A stretch of DNA of 15,537 nucleotides, from assembly GCA_002292025.1 (NCBI GenBank), contig DBBC01000155.1, positions 1 through 15,537 on the forward strand, written 5' to 3'. The notes below the pieces were generated by a model. It worked only from the letters and a program-made list of their open reading frames with translations, had not been told where the DNA came from and did not search any database. Shown one piece after another: positions 7,390-14,394 of this stretch (position 1 is the stretch's first letter; each line of letters opens with the position of its first letter). The stretch is from Firmicutes bacterium UBA994. GTDB taxonomy: Bacteria > Bacillota > UBA994. Position numbers and translations under genes: made by a program.

Positions 7390-8769
7390 CTAGTCTTCGT
7401 TGCCTGTGGCAAGAACCCGCTTCCACGGGCCGCGATAGTACCTATACGTACTTGCCCCGAAACGCAGAAAAAGGTCGATTGTCATGGCTATCCACACTCC
7501 CCTGATGCCAAGCCCTAAGCCGACGCCGAGCGCCCAAGCCAACGGCAATCTGACCAGCCAGAGACCTACGCCGCCTATAACCATCGGCGCCTTGGTGTCC
7601 CCCGCGCCGCGCAGCCCGCCATTGAGCACACCGGCAATTTGCTGCGGCAGTTGAGCGAGGGCCATCAGCCGCAGATAAATTGCGCCCAGCCTGATTACTT
7701 CGGCATCATTAGTCAGCACATCCATAATCGCCTCCGGCAGGAAAAAAAGTATGCCCGCCGTGAATACGGTCAGCAGTGCGCACAATCGCACAGTCTCAGC
7801 CACATAGCGCTCCGCTAAGCGGGGATTTTTTGCCCCCAGACTTTGCCCCATCAGTGCTGTAGCTGCTATGCCAAAGCCTACAGCCGGCATAAAGCTCAGC
7901 GACTCAGCGGTAAGGCCAAGCTGATGTGCCGCCAGTTCAGCGGTGCCGAACCGGATAATCAAACGCATCAACACAATGTTCGCTGCTTGCCAAAAAATCA
8001 TCTCAAAGGCAGCAGGCACTCCAATGGCGAGAATGCGCCGTACTGTCAATACCTGCGGCCTGTAACGCCGGGCGGCGCTGCCCGAGATAATATTGTGGAC
8101 TCGCGTCAACGTCAAGAAAGCCAGCACTGCGCCGACAGCCTGAGCAACAACTACCGCCACGGCCGCCCCTCGTAAACCGAAGGCCGGCAACCCAAAGTGC
8201 CCGTAGATCAGGATGCTGGTCAGACCCACGTTTATACCATTGACTACGAAGGCAATTGCCATCGGTGTGCGTGTGTTGCCCGCGCCGCGCATAATTGCCC
8301 CCGCCACTTGCATTATCGCCATAAAAGGCATCCCTAACGCCACTATAGACAGGTACATAAATCCCAAGTCAAGCACTCCGCTTGGAGCCGGGAACAACCC
8401 AGACATAATGCCCCTAGCCTGCCATACTACGAGTGCGGTCAGCACCGACACCACGGCAATGGCTAGGACTAGCGCCTGCACTGCGGTGCGTTCTACGGCC
8501 TCACGGTCATTCGCGCCCACGGCACGCGCTATCAGCACGGTAGCACCGGTCCCGACGGCGGAGAACAGGGCCCAGACAATCTGCGTCACACGGGTCGACA
8601 AGCCCACTGCCCCTATCGCCTCTGCTCCTAGGTGCCCAACCATGGCTGTGGCCACTATACCGACCAGCATTTGCAGCACGCTTTCCGTAGTCGCAGGCCA
8701 CACAATGCGCACTATGTTCTGCCTGAGAGTGGGCAATATCAAAGCTTCCGGTTGCTCTGCGATCGGCAA
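7390..8769 (-). CDS. MATE-family multidrug/cation exporter
   Basis: This integral membrane antiporter of the multidrug and toxin extrusion family (NorM/DinF-like) has about 459 residues and twelve expected helices in two homologous halves. The duplication is visible: MRGAGNTRTPM in the first half and LRGAGDTKAPM in the second, each followed by a hydrophobic stretch and an LRG/IRG loop. The N-terminal half has TAMVGHLGAEAIGAVGLS, typical of MatE domains. The start is TTG at 8769, eight bases after GAGGTG and just downstream of an extended -10 promoter. The frame is open to 9024, but that extension would contain the promoter, overlap the MFS gene, and is not needed for family length. It heads the long minus-strand run. 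The substrate is unknown. Confidence 0.92.
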   Translation of the reverse strand: MPIAEQPEALILPTLRQNIVRIVWPATTESVLQMLVGIVATAMVGHLGAEAIGAVGLSTRVTQIVWALFSAVGTGATVLIARAVGANDREAVERTAVQALVLAIAVVSVLTALVVWQARGIMSGLFPAPSGVLDLGFMYLSIVALGMPFMAIMQVAGAIMRGAGNTRTPMAIAFVVNGINVGLTSILIYGHFGLPAFGLRGAAVAVVVAQAVGAVLAFLTLTRVHNIISGSAARRYRPQVLTVRRILAIGVPAAFEMIFWQAANIVLMRLIIRFGTAELAAHQLGLTAESLSFMPAVGFGIAATALMGQSLGAKNPRLAERYVAETVRLCALLTVFTAGILFFLPEAIMDVLTNDAEVIRLGAIYLRLMALAQLPQQIAGVLNGGLRGAGDTKAPMVIGGVGLWLVRLPLAWALGVGLGLGIRGVWIAMTIDLFLRFGASTYRYYRGPWKRVLATGNED

Positions 8770-8814
8770 ATTTTGCGCACCTCGACCTCGCCAACGTTTT
8801 TTCGAGACACTAGA

Positions 8815-8823
8815 AGTATAGCA
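8815..8823 (-). promoter_or_regulatory. Extended -10 promoter of the MATE gene
   Basis: On the minus strand TGC-TATACT at 8823-8815 is an extended -10 element, which can work without a good -35 box; none was found at 17 bases. The transcript would begin near 8808, about 40 bases before the TTG start. This supports the short version of the MATE protein. Confidence 0.55.
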
Positions 8824-8838
8824 TACTGAGTTTTTGTG

Positions 8839-8866
8839 TTGCCATAACATAAGTAATTCGTATACC
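8839..8866 (+). promoter_or_regulatory. Possible promoter toward the MFS gene
   Basis: TTGCCA (8839-8844) and TATACC (8861-8866) are separated by 16 bases. The match to SigA is moderate. A second candidate -10, a perfect TATAAT at 8922-8927, has no -35 box at a proper distance. Which one drives the MFS gene is undecided; the choice also affects the MFS start. Confidence 0.3.
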
Positions 8867-8887
8867 ATAGTACAAGGAGTGAGGCGG

Positions 8888-8926
8888 ATGAGGTCGAAAA
8901 TGTACGGGCGAGCAGGAGGGGTATAA
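8888..8926 (+). CDS. Possible 12-residue leader peptide
   Basis: A short reading frame (MRSKMYGRAGGV) starts at an ATG eight bases after a perfect AAGGAG (8874-8879). It lies in the leader of the MFS gene. Its last codons contain a second Shine-Dalgarno-like AGGAGGGG (8914-8921), so translation of one could influence the other. The peptide resembles nothing I know, and it could be chance. If the promoter at 8839-8866 is the real one, its transcript would begin almost at AAGGAG. Confidence 0.25.
   Translation: MRSKMYGRAGGV
8914..8921 (+). promoter_or_regulatory. Strong Shine-Dalgarno pointing to a CTG start
   Basis: AGGAGGGG is the best ribosome binding sequence upstream of the MFS gene. Measured from AGGAGG (8914-8919), eight bases downstream lies CTG at 8928-8930, in frame with the MFS protein and with no stop between. 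The TTG at 8979 has no visible ribosome binding site. Use of CTG would add 17 residues starting MNSFSRHTKVL. Confidence 0.45.
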
Positions 8927-8978
8927 TCTGAACTCATTTTCACGTCACACAAAAGTCCTCCGCAACTGGTTAGCTCTG

Positions 8979-10268
8979 TTGAAAGCCGATTTGTCCGGCT
9001 GTACCAGTGACACTTTAGCGACAAACATTCGGCTTAACAACTACCACGGCGTGGTGTCCACACTGGCGCAAAACCTCGTAGGGCCGTTTATCGGCATCTT
9101 TGCCGTGCGCTTAGGGGCGAGCAACTACCAAATCGGTCTTTTATCCTCCGCCCCGGCACTGGTAGCCCTCTTAGCTATGATCCCCGGCGCTAAATACGTT
9201 GACAGCCGCAGTGATAAGCAGCGCATCACAGCAGTCTTTATGTGGGCACATCGCCTATTTTTCTTTCTCCTCGCCCTGATCCCCCTGTTTGCTGCGGATA
9301 GCCGCGCTACTATTTTAGTTGTTCTTATTGCCGCCATGAACTTTCCAGGGGCGATAAGCAACGTTGGTTGGCAGGGCTTTATCGCTAACGTCGTGCCCAG
9401 TGAACGGCGAGCGGCGGCATTCGCTGACCGCAACAGACTGATGAATATCATTGGCACGCTGGCGGTGTTGGCCGCAGGCCGCGCTTTAGACATAATGCCG
9501 CACCCTCTCGGATACAGCATCATGTTCACACTGGCCTTTGTGCTGGCTATAGGGGAGATATGGGTTTTTTCGCGCCTGAAGGAGCTGGTGCCTGAGAGTG
9601 GGGCGCGGGAGGAGCACGACATACATTGGCGGCGTTTTCTGCCGGCCTTACCGCGCTCAATTGCAGCTGACATCAAGGCAATGGCTCGCCAAAAGCGTTT
9701 TCTCCGCTTTACGGGGACCTCGCTGTTCTTTCACTTCGCTTGGCAAGTTGCTTGGCCGTTGTTTACACTCTACCAAATCAAAGAGCTGGGGGCTAACAAT
9801 CTGTGGATTAGTATCTTGTCTCTTAGCAATACCGGCGGCTCGCTCTTGGGTTATGGCTTCTGGGTAAGGTACTCGCAACGGCACGGTTCGTTAAGAACGC
9901 TCTTTGCCTCCACTTTGGGCATTTTTATTGTTCCCCTGATCTACGCTTACTCGCGCAGCCTAGTCACCATCGCCTTCTTTAACATCCTTACCGGCGTGAT
10001 CTTCTCCGGCGTGATGCTGTCACTCTTTAATACCCTCCTTGACATGACCCCGGAAGCAAAGAGAACCACCTACATCGGCTATTACAACACCGCGATTAAT
10101 GCCAGCGCGATGGTCGCCCCGCTAGCTGGCGTAGCCATGCTTAACTTGTTTGGCTATAAGACCGCATTCCTAGTGGCGGCAGCATTGCGCCTGATGGGAA
10201 GCTTGGCCTTTGGCGCAGTGTATTATCTTGAACGCGCGGAACAGAAAATGATATCAGCGGATACTTAG
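8979..10268 (+). CDS. Major facilitator superfamily transporter
   Basis: This integral membrane transporter of 429 residues has about twelve hydrophobic segments. The first, with NLVGPFIGIFAVRLGASNYQ, and the following LLSSAPALVALLAMIPGAKYVDSRSDKQR form the helix 1-2 region plus a degenerate motif A loop (a G-x3-D pattern followed by basic residues). The central cytoplasmic loop around 200-235 is charged (RLKELVPESGAREEHD), as usual between the two six-helix halves. The substrate cannot be predicted; drug or metabolite efflux is typical. The start is uncertain: TTG at 8979 is given, but a strong Shine-Dalgarno at 8914-8921 favours an in-frame CTG at 8928. The stop TAG (10266-10268) overlaps the stop of the convergent kinase gene. 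No terminator separates them. Confidence 0.9.
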   Translation: MKADLSGCTSDTLATNIRLNNYHGVVSTLAQNLVGPFIGIFAVRLGASNYQIGLLSSAPALVALLAMIPGAKYVDSRSDKQRITAVFMWAHRLFFFLLALIPLFAADSRATILVVLIAAMNFPGAISNVGWQGFIANVVPSERRAAAFADRNRLMNIIGTLAVLAAGRALDIMPHPLGYSIMFTLAFVLAIGEIWVFSRLKELVPESGAREEHDIHWRRFLPALPRSIAADIKAMARQKRFLRFTGTSLFFHFAWQVAWPLFTLYQIKELGANNLWISILSLSNTGGSLLGYGFWVRYSQRHGSLRTLFASTLGIFIVPLIYAYSRSLVTIAFFNILTGVIFSGVMLSLFNTLLDMTPEAKRTTYIGYYNTAINASAMVAPLAGVAMLNLFGYKTAFLVAAALRLMGSLAFGAVYYLERAEQKMISADT

Positions 10269-11701
10269 ACAGTCTGCGATGCTTCTGGGCTGGGCAAACT
10301 CAACAAAAAGGTAGCCCCATGCCCGTGCGCAGTTTCCACGCGAATGTGCCCGCCATGCGCTTGCATAACCTCGTAAGCGATAGCCAACCCGAGTCCGCTG
10401 CCGCCTGTGGAACGCGTTCTAGACTCATCAACCCGAAAGAAGCGCTCGAAAATTCGCGCCTTGGCCGCAAGCGGTATCCCCGGCCCATCGTCAACGACAC
10501 TTAACAACAGCCCCTCAGCGTTAGAGCTAAGCGCAATGTGCACCGCATGGTCGGCAAACTTGATGGCGTTATCTACAATGTTGAAAATAGCCCGATGTAG
10601 GGCGGCTGCGTCGCCTACGCAAGTGAGTTCCGGGGGGATGTTAGTGGTGACATCGACGCGCCTAGCTCTGGCTAACGCCGACAAACTGGACACCACCCGG
10701 CGCGTCAGATTGGCCATGTCGCATGGTTCGCGCACCAGCGCTATGCGGCTGTCGAGGCGCACCAACTGTAACAGGTCGGCAACGAGACTACTAAGCCTAT
10801 CTATTTCGCTCGCCAAGTCGAGCAAGAATTCTTGGCGTTTGTCCACACCAATTGTGGGGTCGCCCACCAGCGGATCGACCAAAGCTCGCATGGCCGCAAG
10901 CGGAGCGCGCATTTCGTGTGAAGCATCGGAAATAAAGCGCATGCGCGCTCGCTCTAAGGCTTGTATTCTGTCGCTCATTTGGTTAAAGGCAAGTCCCAGC
11001 TCATAGACCTCTTGGTCGCCGCTAGGTTGTATGGTGGCTACATGCTCTCTATCTGACATTCTCCCCGCCACTTGCGTTAAAGCCATAAGCGGCGCGGTGA
11101 TGCTTGACGCCATCCACAACCCCATGGCCGCGGCGATAAGGGCTACGACCGCGCTGCTCACCACCAACCGCCGTTCCATCAGGTCAAGTGAGGCATAAAC
11201 GTCATCTAGGTTGCTGGCAATAAACGCTACCCCGATTTGCACGCGCCATCCCGGTAGTGGCACCGGATCACCTTCACCACGCTGTTCACGGAAAATAGGC
11301 GTCAAAGCGTATAGAGTCGATTGTCCGTCGGGCGACTGCCGCTCTAAGACTTCGATCTTGCCCCGCAAACTTCGTGGTAGTGCGGGATGAGCCAAAGCAT
11401 GCCCGGTAAGCTCATCATAGGCATCGGCCAGCACCAGCCCTTGCATGTCAACTATGATGACGCGGGCGCGCAACTGTTCAGCAAAGGCACGCATCATGCG
11501 CCCTAGATCGAGGTTCGGGTCATGCATGGCCTCGCGCGCGCTATTAGCAATAATGCTGCCTTGGCTTAGTAGTGCGGCCTGCCGCTCCCCGAGTAAGTGA
11601 TCCCGTAAGAATTGGCGCACTATCAACCACGAACCTCCCACAGCCATGACTATGACAATCAGGTAAGTGAGCGGCAAGCGCAATCTTAGGCTAATCCGCA
11701 T
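10265..11701 (-). CDS. Two-component sensor histidine kinase
   Basis: This 478-residue membrane kinase probably senses an envelope or external signal. Order: first membrane helix (about 10-29), an extracytoplasmic sensor of about 150 residues (31-178), second helix (179-198), HAMP linker (about 199-255), HisKA with SHEMRAP and phosphoacceptor H262, then the HATPase domain with the N box NIVDNAIKF (N378), G1 DDGPGIP (404-410), FERFFRVDESRTR (418-430, F box) and G2 GGSGLGLA (433-440). All catalytic elements are intact; the usual SHELRTP has A in place of T. It starts with ATG inside the end of the response regulator (11-base overlap), so the two are one transcript with coupled translation. It belongs to the PhoR/ResE-like OmpR-partner class. 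The signal is unknown. Its stop overlaps that of the MFS gene on the other strand. Confidence 0.94.
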   Translation of the reverse strand: MRISLRLRLPLTYLIVIVMAVGGSWLIVRQFLRDHLLGERQAALLSQGSIIANSAREAMHDPNLDLGRMMRAFAEQLRARVIIVDMQGLVLADAYDELTGHALAHPALPRSLRGKIEVLERQSPDGQSTLYALTPIFREQRGEGDPVPLPGWRVQIGVAFIASNLDDVYASLDLMERRLVVSSAVVALIAAAMGLWMASSITAPLMALTQVAGRMSDREHVATIQPSGDQEVYELGLAFNQMSDRIQALERARMRFISDASHEMRAPLAAMRALVDPLVGDPTIGVDKRQEFLLDLASEIDRLSSLVADLLQLVRLDSRIALVREPCDMANLTRRVVSSLSALARARRVDVTTNIPPELTCVGDAAALHRAIFNIVDNAIKFADHAVHIALSSNAEGLLLSVVDDGPGIPLAAKARIFERFFRVDESRTRSTGGSGLGLAIAYEVMQAHGGHIRVETAHGHGATFLLSLPSPEASQTV

Positions 11702-12389
11702 GGTCGTAACCCCGGAGATAATACCCTTCTCCCCACCGTGTCAGCACATACTTAGGATTAGTTGGGTCTTCTTCTATTTTCCCGCGTAAGCGCCCTATAT
11801 GCACATCGACATTGCGCAAGTCGCCCAAATGGGTATACCCCCACACCAATTGCAGCAGGTTTTCACGTGAAACTGTTTTCCCGCGGTTGGCCGCCAAAGT
11901 AATGAGAATGTCGTATTCCTTGTTGGTTAATTCTATTGGGCGCCCTTTGATCATCGCCTTGCGTTTAGCGGTATCAATGGTTAAGTCACCCACATTGACA
12001 CGCGGCTCATCGCCTAAACTGCCTCCCCATTCTTTGCGACGCAGCAGCGCGCGTATACGCGCGATCAATTCGCGCGTGTTAAAAGGCTTGGTTAGGTAAT
12101 CATCGGCACCTTTTTCTAAGCCAAGGATTTTGTCGACGTCCTCGCTACGAGCCGTTAGCATCAGGATGGGGACTGTAGCCTTTTTTCTGATGGCTTCGCA
12201 CACCGTAAACCCATCTAGATAGGGGAGCATCACGTCAAGTATGACCAAATCAGGCGCAAGCGTGCTAAAGGCTTCCAGCGCCGCATGACCGTCATAAGCA
12301 GTATGCACTGCGTAACCTTCTTGCTCTAAACTGAGGGCAATCCCTTTGAGAAAGCTTACTTCGTCATCGACTAGCAGCAACTTATACAT
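11691..12389 (-). CDS. OmpR/PhoB-family response regulator
   Basis: This 232-residue transcription factor has a receiver domain (1 to about 118) with the acidic pocket D8-D9, phosphoacceptor D52 (LVILDVMLPYLDG), T79 (LMLTA) and K101 (YLTKPFN). A winged-helix DNA-binding domain follows (about 130-228) with LTNKEYDILITLA, ENLLQLVWG, RNVDVHIGRLRGKI and YVLTRWGEGYYLR. The start is ATG at 12389 (MYKLLLVDDE), with a G-rich ribosome binding site. The ATG at 12413 overlaps the -10 box of a strong promoter and cannot be used from it. The partner kinase overlaps its 3' end. The divergent sigma gene shares the upstream region, so this regulator may control it; that is inference. Confidence 0.95.
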   Translation of the reverse strand: MYKLLLVDDEVSFLKGIALSLEQEGYAVHTAYDGHAALEAFSTLAPDLVILDVMLPYLDGFTVCEAIRKKATVPILMLTARSEDVDKILGLEKGADDYLTKPFNTRELIARIRALLRRKEWGGSLGDEPRVNVGDLTIDTAKRKAMIKGRPIELTNKEYDILITLAANRGKTVSRENLLQLVWGYTHLGDLRNVDVHIGRLRGKIEEDPTNPKYVLTRWGEGYYLRGYDHAD

Positions 12390-12411
12390 GGTCAGCCCCC
12401 CCCGTGGCTTC

Positions 12412-12440
12412 ATTATACTGAGTTGTTGTCATAGTATCAA
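12412..12440 (-). promoter_or_regulatory. SigA promoter of the two-component operon
   Basis: On the minus strand TTGATA (12440-12435), a 17-base spacer and a perfect TATAAT (12417-12412) form a near-consensus vegetative promoter. The start of transcription should be near 12405, leaving a short leader before the ATG at 12389. Confidence 0.82.
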
Positions 12441-12448
12441 TCGGGACG

Positions 12449-12476
12449 TCATCTATGGTAGCATGACTATAGATGA
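12449..12476. repeat. 8-bp inverted repeat between regulator and sigma gene
   Basis: TCATCTAT (12449-12456) and ATAGATGA (12469-12476) are perfect inverted copies with a 12-base spacer. The site lies just upstream of the -35 box of the two-component promoter and upstream of the sigma gene, a sensible place for an operator acting on either. It could also be chance in A/T-rich DNA. Confidence 0.45.
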
Positions 12477-12559
12477 ATTTCCTAAGACATGAGAATTCAT
12501 GCGATGAGAAGGGTGGGTGGGCTATAATTGCTACGCAAAACCTAGAGCAGGAGAAACAG

Positions 12560-13171
12560 TTGGTGGAAAGGGCCCAGCGTGACCCTGAAGCGTTTGGCCT
12601 GCTTTATGAGCAAAACTATGACGCTATCTTTAGTTACATACTCCGCCGCACAGGCAATGTGGAAGCGGCACAAGAGATTGTAAGTGAGACGTTCTTTATC
12701 GCGCTCAAAAGCTTAAGTAAGTTTAAGTGGCAGGGCGTGCCTTTCTCAGCATGGCTATATCGCATTGCCATCAACGAGATGGCAGGTTATTTTCGCCGTG
12801 GGCGCATAAGAACAGTTTCTTTAGAAACTCTGCAAGAGGAAGGATTTGAGCCAGCCAGCGAAAGCGATGTGGAGCGCGAAGCGTTAGCGGGCCAAGAGGA
12901 ATTGGAAAGACACTTAGCATACCAAGCTGTACGACAGGCGGTAGAGGCCTTGCCTGAGCACTACCAAGAAGTCGTGGCCTTGCGTTTTTTTGCCGGCAAA
13001 CAAATAGCTGACATCGCCGCCGTCCTTGGCAAACCGCAGGGCACAGTAAAATCCCTGCTGCATCGCGGGTTAGACAAGTTAAGGCAAGCATTGACAGAGG
13101 CAAAGCGCAGTGCAACCTTTAGCGAAAACCCGCCTTATGCAGAGAGGAGGAGGGGAACTTATGGAGAGTAA
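12560..13171 (+). CDS. ECF-type RNA polymerase sigma factor
   Basis: This small sigma factor contains only regions 2 and 4. Region 2 shows DPEAFGLLYEQNYDAIFSYI, then AAQEIVSETFFIALKSL and PFSAWLYRIAINEMAGYFRR; region 4 shows ALPEHYQEVVALRF and IADIAAVLGKPQGTVKSLLH, a helix-turn-helix that should bind the -35 element. The start taken is TTG at 12560, six bases after AGGAG (12549-12553); GTG at 12563 is equally placed at nine. The frame is open to ATG 12473, but that codon has no ribosome binding site, and a TATAAT (12523-12528) lies between. A longer N-terminus cannot be excluded because family members often begin a few residues earlier. The last bases overlap the next gene by 11, the classic sigma/anti-sigma arrangement. 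It is not a SigI-type sigma by these signatures. Confidence 0.88.
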   Translation: MVERAQRDPEAFGLLYEQNYDAIFSYILRRTGNVEAAQEIVSETFFIALKSLSKFKWQGVPFSAWLYRIAINEMAGYFRRGRIRTVSLETLQEEGFEPASESDVEREALAGQEELERHLAYQAVRQAVEALPEHYQEVVALRFFAGKQIADIAAVLGKPQGTVKSLLHRGLDKLRQALTEAKRSATFSENPPYAERRRGTYGE

Positions 13172-14309
13172 AGGACGCGACGACAAAGCGTTTGTTGCCG
13201 AACTGGAAACTATAACGCTGCCGCATATTGACAACCCCCTCTTTAAGGCACAACTGAAGTCTAGGCTGTTAGCAGAGGCGGCTCTCCCCACTCGCCGCGG
13301 CACAACTAATAGCACGGCTTGGTGGCGCTATGCCCTAGTAGCGGCTGCATTCTTGGCAGTACTATCGTGGCAACTTATGCCTAGGCCTTTGCCTGCCTTG
13401 GCGTACCTTGAAATAGAAGTTAACCCCTCGGTTCGTTTGACCGTCAATAGTCGCAGACAGGTCGTTAACATCGAGCCGTTAGACGAGCAGGCCAAACTGG
13501 CCTTACAGGGATTTGACGTGCTGGGACAACCGGCAATTCGCGTAGTGCCGCAAGTGCTAGAATGGTTGCACCGCGCTGCCCCGCTCAACCACTCAAGTGA
13601 AATCTGGCTGATTGTCTCCCCCCTAGGTGATGCTCAGCCAGAAGTAATTGACAGATTGCTGTCTAATACACAAACTGCAGCGTCTCTTCACGCTCAGCAT
13701 CTGCTGGCCGGCGCCGTCACCACGCACGGTCTGGTTATCGACCGCGTGCGCTACGCAGTGGCAAAACAGGGTGCACTTAGGCCTTCGCAGTACGCTCGCG
13801 TGGCTAAGGCAGGCATATCTGCCTATGGGATGCGTGCGCTGGTAGCGGCCGGAACGCGGCTTAAAGCCACCGGCAAACTTACGGATGATCAAACGCGCGA
13901 GTTTATGGACCTTGTGGCCGAGCTGCTGGAGCTTGGCATCTCAGAGGGCGAGGCGGCAGAGCTTATCGAGAGCCTGCTCGTAAAAGGGCACAGCACGCGC
14001 AATCTTGTCACGCGCATTGAGAGAGCTGTGGAACGGATAGAAAAGGGGCAAGAGGCAAAAGAAGCTGTGCGCGAGTTGCGCGAGGAAACAGAGCGCGTGG
14101 ATGACGAGGACGAAGCAGATGAGCGCGATGAGGACGAGACAAAAGAAAGCAGGCCCGATAAAGAGCAGGAGCGCGGACGCGACAACAAGGACCCTCGCGG
14201 AAACGAAGGCACCCGTGGGGATGACAGCCCCGACCATCGCGATCAGAGTGACGATGACCAGACAGAAGAAGAGGAAAAGGAAGAAGGAGAAGAGGAAGGC
14301 GGAAATTAA
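13161..14309 (+). CDS. RsgI-like membrane protein, putative anti-sigma factor
   Basis: The 382-residue protein has a cytoplasmic N-terminus of about 53 residues, one membrane helix (about 54-71, ALVAAAFLAVLSW), and an extracytoplasmic part beginning at AYLEIEVNPSVRLTVNSRRQ (81-100). That stretch resembles the middle domain of RsgI anti-sigma-I proteins (pattern SLDINPSIEL...). A helical region follows to about 305, then a very acidic, probably disordered tail rich in D, E, R and K (309-382). It starts at ATG 13161, with GGAGGAGGGG upstream, and overlaps the sigma gene, so by context it should hold that sigma at the membrane. The N-terminus shows neither the HxxxCxxC zinc motif of ZAS anti-sigmas nor an obvious RsgI N-terminal domain. 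It is homologous to the next gene over its outer part. The anti-sigma role is inference from context. Confidence 0.8.
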   Translation: MESKGRDDKAFVAELETITLPHIDNPLFKAQLKSRLLAEAALPTRRGTTNSTAWWRYALVAAAFLAVLSWQLMPRPLPALAYLEIEVNPSVRLTVNSRRQVVNIEPLDEQAKLALQGFDVLGQPAIRVVPQVLEWLHRAAPLNHSSEIWLIVSPLGDAQPEVIDRLLSNTQTAASLHAQHLLAGAVTTHGLVIDRVRYAVAKQGALRPSQYARVAKAGISAYGMRALVAAGTRLKATGKLTDDQTREFMDLVAELLELGISEGEAAELIESLLVKGHSTRNLVTRIERAVERIEKGQEAKEAVRELREETERVDDEDEADERDEDETKESRPDKEQERGRDNKDPRGNEGTRGDDSPDHRDQSDDDQTEEEEKEEGEEEGGN

Positions 14310-14357
14310 TTTCTGTATGGCTGCAACCTTTTCCCGCGGCGTCACTTATGAGAACAA

Positions 14358-14371
14358 GAGACTCGGGTCTC
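14358..14371 (+). other. Small hairpin between the two RsgI-like genes
   Basis: GAGAC and GTCTC pair around a TCGG loop in the 85-base gap. There is no T-run, so it is at most a weak attenuator or an mRNA-processing site. AGAGGTGA (14382-14389) is the ribosome binding site of the next gene. Confidence 0.3.
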
Positions 14372-14394
14372 AATATGTTTAAGAGGTGACAATA

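Noticed and set aside
8213..8821. A 200-codon plus-strand frame opposite the MATE gene.
   Set aside because: The composition (A, T, P, R rich) is that of an antisense shadow, and the MATE protein on the minus strand has clear duplicated motifs.
8770..9024. An 85-residue N-terminal extension of the MATE protein.
   Set aside because: It would span the extended -10 promoter and overlap the divergent MFS gene. The residues do not look like a membrane protein start, and a TTG with a good ribosome binding site gives the normal family length.
12390..12413. An ATG eight codons upstream of the response regulator start.
   Set aside because: It overlaps the perfect TATAAT of the promoter, so it would not be in the transcript.
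12473..12559. A 29-residue N-terminal extension of the sigma factor from ATG 12473.
   Set aside because: It has no ribosome binding site, while TTG 12560 / GTG 12563 have AGGAG at good spacing. Kept as an alternative in the gene entry rather than as the main call.
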